Source: SZUA-430 sp040080835 (lineage in GTDB: Bacteria; Pseudomonadota; Alphaproteobacteria; Micropepsales; Micropepsaceae). Taken from it: a stretch of DNA of 64,000 bases. Both the position numbers and the translations under genes were made by a program. Below, one piece after another: positions 33,461 to 42,785 of this stretch (the first letter of the stretch is position 1; the number at the start of each line of letters is the position of its first letter). The stretch lies in contig JBEBHP010000013.1 of the NCBI GenBank assembly GCA_040080835.1, positions 75,980-139,979 on the forward strand. Direction: 5' to 3'. The notes under the pieces are model-generated. The model saw only the letters and a list, made by a program, of their open reading frames with translations, searched no databases and was not told the origin of the DNA.

Positions 33461-34675
33461 ATGACCGACGTTCTTGAACATGATGCTGGCAGGAAGCTCT
33501 TTGCCGATGTCCTGAAGTATGAACTCTTCGGGAACCATCGCGTGGGTTCTCCAGGTGCGAGACTGGCGCTTGAGTGGATCGCAGCGGAACTATCGCGCGC
33601 GGGGCTTGTCGTGTCGTCGCAAGACTTCGTGGTGCCCCGGCAGTATGAATTCGAGAACGGCGTCCTGCTGACCGGCAGCGGCTCATGTCCCGTTGTTCCG
33701 CACTGGTGGCCGCCCGAAAGCCACTCAAGTTTCGAACTGACAGCGCCTGTCGCAAGCAGTGGCAGCGCCCGCGGCAAGTTCGCTCTCGCAACGCTTGCGT
33801 ATGACCAGGGTGCCTATCTTGGAGCAGCCCAGCGCGCCACGCTTGAGGCCGCGTTTGCACGCGAGCCCGCCGCAGTGCTTCTCACGATCGAGCATCCGAG
33901 TTCAGAGATTTTCACGTACAATGTTTCGCAGGAAGACAGGCCATGGCCGGTGCCTGTCATTCTGGTGGCACCCAGGGATCAGCCATTGCTGAAGACCGCG
34001 CAGACTTCCGGACAGCAAATCACGGTCCGTGTGAACGGCGCCTATCACCACAAGGTTGCTGCACGGAATGTCATTGGCCAGTGCAACGGCGGCGCAAAGC
34101 GCAGCATCGTCATTTCCACGCCGGTCACAAGCTGGTTCACCAGCACGTGCGAACGTGGCCCCGGCATCGCCTGCCTGCTGGCTATTGCAAGGCAAGTGAA
34201 TACGCGTTGGCCGCGCGCCAATTTCATCTTTGCCGCCACAAGCGGACACGAAGTCGGACATGGGGGCATGGAGAAATTCATCGAGTGTGGCGCCCCGACG
34301 CCTGAGGCAACGGACGTGTGGATTCATCTTGGTGCGTCGTTGGCCTGTTACGGCTGGCATTCAGAAGCCGGTCAGTGGGTGCGCGATGACGTCGTCGATG
34401 TACGGCGACGCGTCATGCTCCGCTCGCAGGAAATTGCCGGTATCGCCAACCGATGCTTTTCCTCGATCGGAGGAATGACGCTCACGGGCGAGGCCGCTGC
34501 CGTCGGCGAACTGCGCGAGGTGCACCGTGCGGGCTACGAGCGCTTCGTCGGCATGGCTGGATCGCATACCTTCTTCCACACGCCAACCGACAACTCCGGG
34601 ACGACTGGTGCCGAAATTCTGTCTCCGGTGCTTGCAGCGTTCGAACAATTGATCGACGTCGTCACAGCCTGCTGA
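33461..34675 (+). CDS. M28-like peptidase fold protein with degenerate metal site
   Basis: A 404-residue protein. RVGSPGARLALEWIAAELSR and RNVIGQCNGGAKRSIVIS match the M28 aminopeptidase opening. Where M28 enzymes have H-x-D and N-D for zinc, this has TPVTSWF and ERGPGIACLL; SGHEVGHGGMEKFIE keeps the Glu region and FFHTPTDNSG keeps the last His. Two of the classical metal ligands therefore appear lost, so the enzyme is either inactive, a different hydrolase or a binding protein. It follows the AAA ATPase by 13 bases and may be co-transcribed. Confidence 0.78.
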   Translation: MTDVLEHDAGRKLFADVLKYELFGNHRVGSPGARLALEWIAAELSRAGLVVSSQDFVVPRQYEFENGVLLTGSGSCPVVPHWWPPESHSSFELTAPVASSGSARGKFALATLAYDQGAYLGAAQRATLEAAFAREPAAVLLTIEHPSSEIFTYNVSQEDRPWPVPVILVAPRDQPLLKTAQTSGQQITVRVNGAYHHKVAARNVIGQCNGGAKRSIVISTPVTSWFTSTCERGPGIACLLAIARQVNTRWPRANFIFAATSGHEVGHGGMEKFIECGAPTPEATDVWIHLGASLACYGWHSEAGQWVRDDVVDVRRRVMLRSQEIAGIANRCFSSIGGMTLTGEAAAVGELREVHRAGYERFVGMAGSHTFFHTPTDNSGTTGAEILSPVLAAFEQLIDVVTAC

Positions 34676-34707
34676 TGTGATATAGGCATGTAACCATTTC
34701 ATGGAAC

Positions 34708-35718
34708 ATGGGGCCACCGATGCTTGCCAAACATCCGCGCGTGAAGCTTGCCCACCTGCCGACGCCGCTGGAACGCATGGATCGGTTGCGGGCCGCGCTC
34801 GGACCTCACTGTCCGACACTCTATGTCAAGCGAGATGACTGCACGGGGCTGGCCACCGGTGGCAACAAGACGCGCAAACTGGAATTCCTGATGGGAGAAG
34901 CGCTCGCGCAAGGTGCGAACGCTGTCATCACCTTTGGGGCCGTTCAGTCAAATCATGCAAGGCAGACGGCCGCAGCCGCAGCCAGACTTGGACTTCTGTG
35001 TGATCTCATTCTCATCGACATGGTCGACAATGATGCCCCGGCCTATGCGACCAATGGCAATGTCCTGCTGGACCGGCTTCTGGGCGCGCGCGTGCACACC
35101 GTGCGAAGCGAGCGTTCTGCTGCCAAGCTGCAGGCAATCATGGCGGAGCATGCAGCGGGGGCACGCAAGTGTTACGTCGTGCCCATTGGCGGGTCGAATG
35201 CCGTCGGCTCACTGGGGTATGTGGAAGCCTTTATCGAAGTCACTGGCCAAGCCGCGTCTCTTGACATCCGCGTTGACGCGATCGTGCATGCATCTTCGAG
35301 CTGTGGAACCCAGGCCGGCCTGATTGCTGGCGCGACGCTGATGATGAGTCCAACCAAAATCATGGGCGTGAATGTCTACAGAAAGAGCGGCGCCGACATT
35401 GCATCGGCCGCGCACGCGCAAGCTCTTGATACGCTGGTGCTCGTTGCCGGCGCTCCACAACAGATCGCAGACCGTGTCCACGTTATCGACGGCCATGTGG
35501 GGGACGCTTACGGCATCCCGACAGCTGCCATGCAGGAAGCCGTCCTGATGACCGCCCAGACCGAAGGCCTGCTGCTTGATCCCGTCTATTCCGGGAAGGC
35601 GATGGCGGCCCTCATCGCGCATGTCCGAAGTGGAAAGTTTACGCGGGATCAAAACGTAGTTTTCCTTCACACGGGCGGGTCGGCAGCTCTGTCTGCCTAT
35701 GTGGATGCGTTTGACTGA
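34708..35718 (+). CDS. D-cysteine desulfhydrase/ACC deaminase family PLP enzyme
   Basis: A 336-residue fold-type II PLP enzyme. LYVKRDDCTGLATGGNKTRK carries the PLP lysine, followed by LEFLMGEA; TFGAVQSNHARQTAAAAARL is the substrate/phosphate loop. YSGKAMAALIAHVR and FLHTGGSAALSAY close the site. DcyD, D-cysteate lyase and ACC deaminase differ by few residues, so D-cysteine desulfhydrase is the likeliest label. ATG 34708 is used; ATG 34720 is also possible. Confidence 0.88.
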   Translation: MGPPMLAKHPRVKLAHLPTPLERMDRLRAALGPHCPTLYVKRDDCTGLATGGNKTRKLEFLMGEALAQGANAVITFGAVQSNHARQTAAAAARLGLLCDLILIDMVDNDAPAYATNGNVLLDRLLGARVHTVRSERSAAKLQAIMAEHAAGARKCYVVPIGGSNAVGSLGYVEAFIEVTGQAASLDIRVDAIVHASSSCGTQAGLIAGATLMMSPTKIMGVNVYRKSGADIASAAHAQALDTLVLVAGAPQQIADRVHVIDGHVGDAYGIPTAAMQEAVLMTAQTEGLLLDPVYSGKAMAALIAHVRSGKFTRDQNVVFLHTGGSAALSAYVDAFD

Positions 35719-35906
35719 AAGCAATCGGGCGGAAACCATTCTGTCCGGCACGCGCCGAGCGACGACGAAGTTCATCATTTGGTTACCACTCGACCAGTGC
35801 GTTTGCTGCACAGGGCTTGCGTTTGTGTCAAGTTTTTGGTCGTGCGAACACCAAGTATTAGTCCGCAACGGGGCAATATCATGGCTCGTTTCTCCCGGAG
35901 CCCACC

Positions 35907-38309
35907 ATGTCCCTTTCCACTCGCGCCGCATCGCTGTTTCTCGGCACCTGTCTTCTGCCGCTGGCGGCAACCGCCGAGACTGCCAACTCTCCGGCGTGGG
36001 TTTATGGGCAGTCACTCGAGCATTCGGACACGATCAATGAAAAGGCGCAGTGGCTCGTCGATTATGATGGCGTGACGGATCAGGCAATCCGGGTCAATCG
36101 TCACCGGACGAGAACCCCTCCGCCACCGACACCTACGCCGACACCATCGCCGACGCCGAACAATACCGGCGCCGGCATCCTGGTGGGTGTGGTTGACACA
36201 GGAATCTTTCTTGCACATCCGGAATTTTCCGGACGCATCGCAGTCGGCGGTACCTGCTTTGGAGGTACAACGGTGTGCTCAGGTGCTGCAGCACAGGGCA
36301 ATGACAACAATGGCCATGGCACGCACGTCGCCGGGATCATTGGCGCGGCCGCAAATGGCACGGGTACTACGGGAGTGGCTCCCGGCGTCTCACTGCTTGC
36401 CGTGAAGGTTCTGGACGCTTCAGGCAGCGGCTCATACACTGCTGTTGCGCAAGGCATTACCTATGCAGCGTCCAAGGGCGCGCGCGTCATCAGCATGAGC
36501 CTTGGCGGCTCGTCACCATCCACCACGCTGCTGACGCCGCTGCAAACAGCCGCTACATCTGCCGTGATCGTGGCTGCCGCAGGCAATAGCGGCAATGCGC
36601 TTGCGCCGGGTTATCCTGCCGCCTATGCCACGCAGGCCGGTGTCGTTGGCAGCATGATCATCGTCGGGTCAGTCAATTCCTCGAACGTCATTTCAACTTT
36701 TTCGCAGACACCGGGCAATGGTGGCTGCGTGGCAGTTGGCGGCAAGACCACGTGCTTCAAGGATGTCTTCCTCGTTGCACCGGGCGAACGCATTCTGTCG
36801 ACCTACCTGAACAATGGCTACGCCACGATGTCGGGCACTTCGATGGCAACGCCTTATGTTTCGGGCGTGGCCGCACGCGTCATGGGCGCATCGCCGTTCC
36901 TTACCAACAAGCAAGTAGTTGACATCCTGTTCCAGTCAGCAACCGACCTTGGAACCGCCGGTACCGACGCAGTCTACGGCCGTGGGCTTGTCAATCTGAA
37001 CGCTGCGCTGGCGCCGCTTGGGTCCCTTTCGATCGCGACTTCCGGTTCGACGCCTGGCACGGCAAGCGGAACCGGAGAGGTTTCAGGTTCAGGCATCTCG
37101 GGCACGCTGTCCGCTGGGTTGCGGAACTCGAGCATCGCCAGAAACGCAATGTTCTTTGACTCGTTTGGTCGCGACTACAAAACTGACCTGACGGGTTCAA
37201 TTGTCAGCAGTGCCGTCAGCCTCGCTGACGTCGTCACGCAGGCACCGTGGTCTTCGCAGTTCGTGTCCTATGCGGCCAATGGCTACAGCGTCAGCGGCTT
37301 TGTTTCGGACGACGTCCAGAATTCCGTCGCATCGCTTGGCTTCACGCAGAACCACGAGCATGACATCAACGACATGGTCGTACGCACGAAGCTCTCCGAC
37401 AGCTCGACGATGACGTTCGGACACAATGCGTCGCTGACCGGCCGCATCAACCAGCTTGACCTCTCGGCTGACCAGAATTTTACGGGCCTTTTCATGTCGG
37501 CTTCGGCAATGAACTCGCCCTATCTTGCGCTTTCGAGTGGTGGCAACTTTGCCTCGGCTGCCGTGAGCATGGGTGACGACCTCACCTTCTCGTTTGGTCA
37601 CGCGCGCAACGAACAGGCAGCGGAGTCCAGCTATGTCACAGACGTCATGGCTGATGACCGCATGCTTGCGAAGCTCACGCAGGACACCGATCACCAGCGT
37701 TCGGCGCAGAATACCGTTGCGTCGGTCAACTGGAACTTCACGTCTTGGGGCACAGCTGGCCTGACGGCCGCCTATACAGAAGAAGACAACAGTCTCCTGG
37801 GATCAACGGAACAGGGTGCACTTGCCCTCACCTCGACGGCGTCGACAACGTCGGTCGGTGCTGGCGTGCGCTTTGATCTGGGCGATCAGTGGGCTGCGTC
37901 GGCATCATGGAGCATGGGCAAGACGCAGGCGTCGCCGATGTCCGGCGGCCTGGTGCAGAGTTTCTCCGACATCGAAAGCCAGGCTTACGGGCTTGCGATT
38001 TCGAAGACCGGCGTGTTTGCGGACGACGACAGTGTTGGCTTTGCGGTGTCGCGCCCGCTCCATATCACCAGTGGTACTGCTGTCATCCATGCCTCAACCG
38101 GCGTGACGGACGGCCGCGAGATCATCTATTCGGACGAGACGGTTGCGCTTGCGAGTGCGACGCCTGAAACGGATTTCGAGGCCGGGTACACTTCGAAACT
38201 CTCGGAAGATACGACGTTGCAGGCCAATTTTATCTATCAGCAAAATGTGGCTGGTGATTCAAATCAGGATGCCGTTGCCGGCCTTGTGACACTGAAGACG
38301 CGCTGGTAA
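35907..38309 (+). CDS. Subtilisin-like (S8) serine protease with autotransporter beta-barrel
   Basis: An 800-residue exported protein; GGAG six bases before ATG 35907 fixes the start. Order: signal peptide (1-23, ending LPLAATA), short N-terminal region, a Pro/Thr-rich linker (TRTPPPPTPTPTPSPTPNN), the S8 catalytic domain with Asp in VVDTGIFLAHP, His in GHGTHVAGIIG and Ser in SGTSMATPYVSGVA, then from about 450 a beta-rich passenger/barrel ending in LVTLKTRW, with the aromatic C-terminus typical of outer-membrane proteins. It probably displays or releases the protease at the cell surface. Confidence 0.92.
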   Translation: MSLSTRAASLFLGTCLLPLAATAETANSPAWVYGQSLEHSDTINEKAQWLVDYDGVTDQAIRVNRHRTRTPPPPTPTPTPSPTPNNTGAGILVGVVDTGIFLAHPEFSGRIAVGGTCFGGTTVCSGAAAQGNDNNGHGTHVAGIIGAAANGTGTTGVAPGVSLLAVKVLDASGSGSYTAVAQGITYAASKGARVISMSLGGSSPSTTLLTPLQTAATSAVIVAAAGNSGNALAPGYPAAYATQAGVVGSMIIVGSVNSSNVISTFSQTPGNGGCVAVGGKTTCFKDVFLVAPGERILSTYLNNGYATMSGTSMATPYVSGVAARVMGASPFLTNKQVVDILFQSATDLGTAGTDAVYGRGLVNLNAALAPLGSLSIATSGSTPGTASGTGEVSGSGISGTLSAGLRNSSIARNAMFFDSFGRDYKTDLTGSIVSSAVSLADVVTQAPWSSQFVSYAANGYSVSGFVSDDVQNSVASLGFTQNHEHDINDMVVRTKLSDSSTMTFGHNASLTGRINQLDLSADQNFTGLFMSASAMNSPYLALSSGGNFASAAVSMGDDLTFSFGHARNEQAAESSYVTDVMADDRMLAKLTQDTDHQRSAQNTVASVNWNFTSWGTAGLTAAYTEEDNSLLGSTEQGALALTSTASTTSVGAGVRFDLGDQWAASASWSMGKTQASPMSGGLVQSFSDIESQAYGLAISKTGVFADDDSVGFAVSRPLHITSGTAVIHASTGVTDGREIIYSDETVALASATPETDFEAGYTSKLSEDTTLQANFIYQQNVAGDSNQDAVAGLVTLKTRW

Positions 38310-38314
38310 CGGAC

Positions 38315-39385
38315 CTACACGGCCGCATACCAGTCCACTCCGTCCTCATCCCGCTTGCGCGAAAGAGTTCCTCGCGCAAGCATGCAATTCAGGTGCGCGA
38401 GGCTTTCACCGGTCGCCATACCGTAATTTCCAGCCGTGATCCTGGTGCGGAAAAGTGACGGGAATACCTGCACAGCCTTTTTGGGTGTCGCGCAGAGCGC
38501 CAAGATCTTTTCCATGCCGCTTTCATGATCGTCGATCAGCTGGGTCATGCGCGTAGCGACGCCATAGAACGGTTCATTGTGTGCAGGCAGGATCAGCGTT
38601 TCGTCCGGAATGGTCACACGCAAATGCTTGCACGAGTCCAGCCATTCCTCGAGCGGATTGGCTTCCGGCTCGGTTGGAAACACGCTGATGTTCGACGATA
38701 TGCGTGGCAGAATCTGGTCACCTGAAATCATCAGTTTCAGGTCGGGGCACCACAGGCAGGCGTGCTCAGGCGCATGCCCGCGTCCGACAACAACGCGCCA
38801 GTCGTGATTTCCGATCCGGTGGACCTGGCCTTCGACCAGTCGATTGTAAGACAACGGCAGACGGTACACTCCGGCGCCAAAGCCGCCGAAGCGCTTGCGA
38901 TAGACATCCAGTGAGGCTTCCGACCATCCAGCGGCCTTGTAGAAGGCAATGCCTTCTTCCGGCGCTTCCTGCCCCGTATCCATCACCAGCGTGCGGCACA
39001 GAAGATAATCCGTGCGCGACATGTGAAAGGGCACGCGATACTGCTCCTGGATCCAGCCCGCAAGACCAACGTGATCGGGATGCAGATGGGTGACAAAAAT
39101 CTTTGTGACGGGCTTGTTGCCCAGATGCGCCCACACGCTTTTCCAGAGGTCCTGAACCGAGGTCGAGTTGATCCCCGTATCCACGATGGCCCAGCCGTCG
39201 CCGTCCTCGATGGCCCACACGTTGATGTGGTTCAGCTGAAACGGCAGCGGCAGTCGGATCCAGTGGATGCCAGGCGCCACTTCGATCGCGTGGCCGGGCT
39301 CGGGCTTGGCCTCGAAAGGATAGGTGAGACCGTTGCGCTCGCGCGGTGAGGCGCTTGCCTCCATCCCATCTAGTGTCATTGTCAT
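38315..39385 (-). CDS. MBL-fold metallohydrolase
   Basis: A 356-residue metallo-beta-lactamase-fold enzyme. The metal motif is FVTHLHPDHVGLAGW (HxHxDH); later ligands are in RGHAPEHACLW and PAHNEPFYG. A C-terminal winged-helix-like extension (PKKAVQVFPSLFR) follows, as in the RNase-Z/lactamase-B2-like subgroup. ATG 39385 is used, but in-frame ATGs at 39379 and 39364 are equally possible; the frame also extends to 39448. Convergent with the autotransporter gene, six bases away. Confidence 0.85.
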   Translation of the reverse strand: MTMTLDGMEASASPRERNGLTYPFEAKPEPGHAIEVAPGIHWIRLPLPFQLNHINVWAIEDGDGWAIVDTGINSTSVQDLWKSVWAHLGNKPVTKIFVTHLHPDHVGLAGWIQEQYRVPFHMSRTDYLLCRTLVMDTGQEAPEEGIAFYKAAGWSEASLDVYRKRFGGFGAGVYRLPLSYNRLVEGQVHRIGNHDWRVVVGRGHAPEHACLWCPDLKLMISGDQILPRISSNISVFPTEPEANPLEEWLDSCKHLRVTIPDETLILPAHNEPFYGVATRMTQLIDDHESGMEKILALCATPKKAVQVFPSLFRTRITAGNYGMATGESLAHLNCMLARGTLSRKRDEDGVDWYAAV

Positions 39386-39517
39386 CAGGTACTCGATTCT
39401 GAAATAGCTTGTTGCCCACACGTTATGCTGCAGTGCAAAATTGCGCAAATGCCATGCTAAACATTCAAAAACAGTATTTGTTTCAGCCGCTTAGCAAAAC
39501 GGAAGTGTCGTGAAACC

Positions 39518-40096
39518 ATGGGGAAAGGCCGGCTTGAAGCTTTCAGCGACGGCGTGCTTGCCGTCGTCATCACGATCATGGTGCTCGAACTGAAAGTGCC
39601 TCATGGCACCGAATTGTCTGCGCTTGTGCCCCTGGTTCCGGTCTTTCTCAGCTATGTGCTGAGCTTTGTGATGGTCGGTATCTACTGGAACAACCATCAT
39701 CACGTCTGGCAAACGGCCCGCAGCGTAAACGGTGCGGTTCTGCTGGCCAACATGCATCTGCTGTTCTGGCTGTCTCTGTTTCCCTTCGTGACCGGATGGA
39801 TGGGCGAAAATCACTTTGCCAGTGTCCCGGCTGCACTGTTTGGTGTTGTCGCCCTGATGTCAGCGGTTGCCTATACGATCCTTGTACGATCGCTGATCGG
39901 ACTTCATGGCAAGGAGTCCCCGCTCGCCAAGGCGATTGGCGGCGACAGCAAGGGTTGGATTTCGTTGGGACTTTATGCGGTCGCGATTCCTGCCGCGTTC
40001 TTCGACGGTGTTGTTGCGTTCGGCATCTATGTGCTGGTTGCCGTGATCTGGTTCATTCCAGATACAAGAATCGAGCGCACCATTGCCAAAAGCTAG
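39518..40096 (+). CDS. TMEM175-family potassium channel
   Basis: A 192-residue, six-helix membrane protein. RLEAFSDGVLAVVITIMVLE contains the RxxxFSD motif of TMEM175, whose bacterial members are K+ leak channels; WNNHHHVW and LANMHLLFWLSLFPFVTGW are the usual helix 2/3 segments. It tetramerises by family knowledge. It ends overlapping the stop of the convergent methyltransferase gene by four bases. Confidence 0.92.
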   Translation: MGKGRLEAFSDGVLAVVITIMVLELKVPHGTELSALVPLVPVFLSYVLSFVMVGIYWNNHHHVWQTARSVNGAVLLANMHLLFWLSLFPFVTGWMGENHFASVPAALFGVVALMSAVAYTILVRSLIGLHGKESPLAKAIGGDSKGWISLGLYAVAIPAAFFDGVVAFGIYVLVAVIWFIPDTRIERTIAKS

Positions 40097-40704
40097 GAAC
40101 GGCGATCGAATTTTGCCTTGTAGCCAGGCTTCAGCCAATGCAATGCCGTACCTGGCGGTGCACCCTTGTCCCAGACGACCCACGCATAGGCCGTCGTTCC
40201 GCTTCCACTGCGCTCGGCGCCCTTCATGTAGAACGTGATGCGTTCGCTGAATACCCACACGCGCGACGGAGGGCTCTTCAGAAAAATTGTGCTGGCCCGG
40301 TTGGCCCCCTCCAGGAAGGCCAAGCGCAGCAACAATGCGAATTTCCGGCGAGCGAGCTTCAGTCCCTGTCCTACAAAGGCTTCTGCCACGTTGTAGGGCG
40401 GGTTCGTGATGATATTGTCGTAGGCGCGCCTTGATTTGAGAAAGTCCACGCCCGCTTTTCCAAATCCGCGCGGATAGAGATCGGTCGCACGCACCTTGTA
40501 ACCAGCCTTCTTGAGCACCTGCGCCATGACCCCGTCGCCGCACGCGCATTCCCATATTTCACCCGTGAATTCCTCATTGTCGATCAACGCATGCGTTGCC
40601 CAGGCCGGAGTCGGGAAAAAATCCGGCCCGTCGAGATCCGCACTGCGCTTCACCGTCGGCTTGAAAGCGCCGTTCAGATTGTAGGTCCGGTCGGGCTGGC
40701 TCAT
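40093..40704 (-). CDS. NPPY-motif methyltransferase, DNA N6-adenine type
   Basis: A 203-residue protein with ECACGDGVMAQVLKKAGYKV (SAM motif I), ATDLYPRG (motif II) and NIITNPPYNVAEAFV (catalytic NPPY). The remaining length is short for a restriction-type enzyme and there is no specificity domain, so it may be an orphan DNA or RNA methylase. The fragment VKRSADLDGPDFFPTPAWAT precedes motif I. It overlaps the start of the gene upstream by ATGA and is convergent with the TMEM175 gene. Confidence 0.8.
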   Translation of the reverse strand: MSQPDRTYNLNGAFKPTVKRSADLDGPDFFPTPAWATHALIDNEEFTGEIWECACGDGVMAQVLKKAGYKVRATDLYPRGFGKAGVDFLKSRRAYDNIITNPPYNVAEAFVGQGLKLARRKFALLLRLAFLEGANRASTIFLKSPPSRVWVFSERITFYMKGAERSGSGTTAYAWVVWDKGAPPGTALHWLKPGYKAKFDRRS

Positions 40705-40943
40705 TTAATAGCTGGTGTCGCGTAGGGACAGTTTGGCTTGCCACAATTCTTCAGTTGCGATGGCGCGGAATAGGTACCGCAGTTTTCGCATTTGACCATG
40801 TCCTCTGACGGAAAGGTTGATTTGCGTCCCTGCTGCGCGCGACGAAGGGCCTCCTGAAACTCTTCCCTGAGGCGAATAATCCGGCCCTTGATCGCAAAAT
40901 ATGCGAGCGCGACGATCAGCAAAAGAGACAGAATCCAAACCAT
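40701..40943 (-). CDS. Small membrane protein with C-terminal zinc-ribbon-like cysteines
   Basis: An 80-residue protein: one N-terminal helix (VWILSLLLIVALAYFAIKG), a basic amphipathic stretch with EEFQEALRRAQQ, then a four-Cys motif CENCGTYSAP...CGKPNCPY. It recalls the PP0621-type family of uncharacterised small membrane proteins. It ends in an ATGA overlap with the methyltransferase gene and begins six bases after the S49 peptidase gene. Confidence 0.75.
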   Translation of the reverse strand: MVWILSLLLIVALAYFAIKGRIIRLREEFQEALRRAQQGRKSTFPSEDMVKCENCGTYSAPSQLKNCGKPNCPYATPAIK

Positions 40944-40949
40944 GCCGGA

Positions 40950-41804
40950 CTATAGCCCGAAACGGGCCCACAGCGCACGGTCCTCAACTGATTCCAACAG
41001 TGTATCGGCCCAGGATTGAGGAGACGGTGTCACACTTACGCCGCTGCGTTCGTTGCCGAACCAGGAGCGACGCGGCTGGACAATCCGGAACTCGACGTCT
41101 TCACCGAATTTCTCCTCGCAAATGGACCGCATGTCTCCCAGACCATCCACGAGGCCCAGCTGTTTGGCCTTTGCTCCTGTCCAGAACATGCCTGAAAACA
41201 TCTCAGCCTCGTTGCCGGTCAACTTGCCCTGACGGCGCTTTCGGACCATGGCCTTGAAGCTCTCATGCACTTCGCGCTGAAGTGATTCGAGATGGGCTGC
41301 GTCGCGCGGGTCTTCAGGCTTGAAGGGATCAAGCATGCCCTTGCGGTCGCCCGAGGTATGAACGCGTCTCTCTACCCCCAATTTCTCGATCAGTTGCTGA
41401 AAGCCAAATCCAGCCGAGATGACACCGATGGAACCCACGATGGAGTTCTCGTGTGCAAAAAACTCATCACCCGCAAGTGCGAGCATGTAGCCACCAGAAG
41501 CCGCAACGTCTTCGGCAAATGTGATTACTTCGATCTCGGCGTCCTCCGCGAGCTTGCGGATGCGGTCATGGATCAATGCGGCCTGTACAGGCGAACCACC
41601 CGGCGAGTTTATGATGATGGCAGCGGCTTCGACAGACTTGTCGGCGAACAGGCGCTCAAGAGGCTCAGACACGGATGCAAGGCTGAGCCCCTTGCTCAAG
41701 CCCGTTCGCATGCCGATCGCGCCGTTCAGGCGCAATACCGATACGACTGGCGGGGTCTTTCCGGTAACCTGACGCCAGAACTTTTTGATCCAGTTGAATG
41801 CCAT
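40950..41804 (-). CDS. S49-family serine peptidase (SppA-like)
   Basis: A 284-residue membrane-associated peptidase that cleaves signal peptides or degrades membrane-protein remnants. SPGGSPVQAALIHDRIRKLA and AASGGYMLALAGDEFFA hold the oxyanion and nucleophile regions (Ser in ASGGY), and the catalytic Lys is in the GVERRVHTSGDRKG block. Length is that of the short (half-size) SppA. In many Alphaproteobacteria it neighbours TrmN6, as here (5 bases away); glyQ, which often follows, is absent from this side. Confidence 0.92.
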   Translation of the reverse strand: MAFNWIKKFWRQVTGKTPPVVSVLRLNGAIGMRTGLSKGLSLASVSEPLERLFADKSVEAAAIIINSPGGSPVQAALIHDRIRKLAEDAEIEVITFAEDVAASGGYMLALAGDEFFAHENSIVGSIGVISAGFGFQQLIEKLGVERRVHTSGDRKGMLDPFKPEDPRDAAHLESLQREVHESFKAMVRKRRQGKLTGNEAEMFSGMFWTGAKAKQLGLVDGLGDMRSICEEKFGEDVEFRIVQPRRSWFGNERSGVSVTPSPQSWADTLLESVEDRALWARFGL

Positions 41805-41809
41805 GACGA

Positions 41810-42553
41810 CTATGTAGTCAGCGCCTTGCCTTCCCGCAAGATTTCTTCTGCAGCACGACTCGGTTTGCCTGACTGGTCATGAAGCGCGAGGCCTGCGTGC
41901 AACTGCATGGGTGCGTTGGAATTCATTTGTGCACGGAGAATCAGCCGTTTCGCAGGTTCCCCCGCACGGGGCCACAAAGGCGTGATCTGCACACCGAGGC
42001 CTGTTCTGGTGACTGTCTCAAGTGCCGTGGGCAGCTGTGCCGGCGGAATTATCATGGTCAACACCCCCTTGGGTCGAACCAGCGCACGGGCAAATTTCAG
42101 CCACTGAATGAGTGCCGGTCCGTCAATCGCCTTGGCCCGCGCCGTCACTCCGTCGGGCGCAACGGTGCCTTTTGCCGCGTCGTAAAATGGAGGGTTGGTG
42201 ATGACGTGGTGAAAGCCCTGGCGCGGCAGAGATTTCGGACGTTCGAAGACATCAGCTTGCAGGACCTCGAAGGATCCTTTCAGCCGGTTCCGTTCAAAAT
42301 TCAGATTCGCCAACCCCGCCAGAGACACATCGATTTCAACTGCGGTGATGTGAAGGCCAGCAACTCTTGCTGCAAGGCATAGCCCCGCAGTTCCGACTCC
42401 TGCGCCCAGGTCACAGACGAATTGACGTTCATGCGCATCCACGGCGGCTGCGAGTACAACAGCATCCAGCCCCGCGCGAAATCCCAGCTTTGGCTGGAGC
42501 AAATTGATCCGGCCTCCGAGGAACGCGTCATCCGAGAGATTTGATGCGGCCAT
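41810..42553 (-). CDS. tRNA1(Val) (adenine(37)-N6)-methyltransferase-like
   Basis: A 247-residue methyltransferase. GGRINLLQPKLGFRAGLDAV opens the family, VCDLGAGVGTAGLCLAARV is SAM motif I, and HVITNPPFYDAAKG is the NPPF catalytic motif acting on an exocyclic amine. The product would be m6A37 in tRNA-Val. Between DUF2007 and the S49 peptidase, a usual place. Confidence 0.9.
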   Translation of the reverse strand: MAASNLSDDAFLGGRINLLQPKLGFRAGLDAVVLAAAVDAHERQFVCDLGAGVGTAGLCLAARVAGLHITAVEIDVSLAGLANLNFERNRLKGSFEVLQADVFERPKSLPRQGFHHVITNPPFYDAAKGTVAPDGVTARAKAIDGPALIQWLKFARALVRPKGVLTMIIPPAQLPTALETVTRTGLGVQITPLWPRAGEPAKRLILRAQMNSNAPMQLHAGLALHDQSGKPSRAAEEILREGKALTT

Positions 42554-42563
42554 TGGACGCTGA

Positions 42564-42785
42564 TTATGCCCTCAACACGTGACCAAGACCTGCGTCCTTC
42601 AGCAGTTGGCGCGCCCGGCCAAGGCTGGCGTCGTCAACCATGAGGCGCCGGGGGATCGCGCCAATATTGCCGTCCATCATATTCATATGTTCATCGAGGC
42701 CCACGAATTTGATGTGTTCGGCTTGCAGCAGGGCCCTTACGTAGGAAAGCAACACCAAATCGTTACTGCGAATAAGCTCTATCAT
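42564..42785 (-). CDS. DUF2007-family protein (putative signal-transducing)
   Basis: A 73-residue protein from ATG 42785. MIELIRSNDLVLLSYVRALL and EHMNMMDGNIGAIPRRLMV match the DUF2007 family (dimeric, PII-like fold). The frame extends upstream to 42992 but that part overlaps the divergent ispB region and is not family-like. Role unknown; fixed position between polyprenyl synthase and trmN6 is common. Confidence 0.88.
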   Translation of the reverse strand: MIELIRSNDLVLLSYVRALLQAEHIKFVGLDEHMNMMDGNIGAIPRRLMVDDASLGRARQLLKDAGLGHVLRA

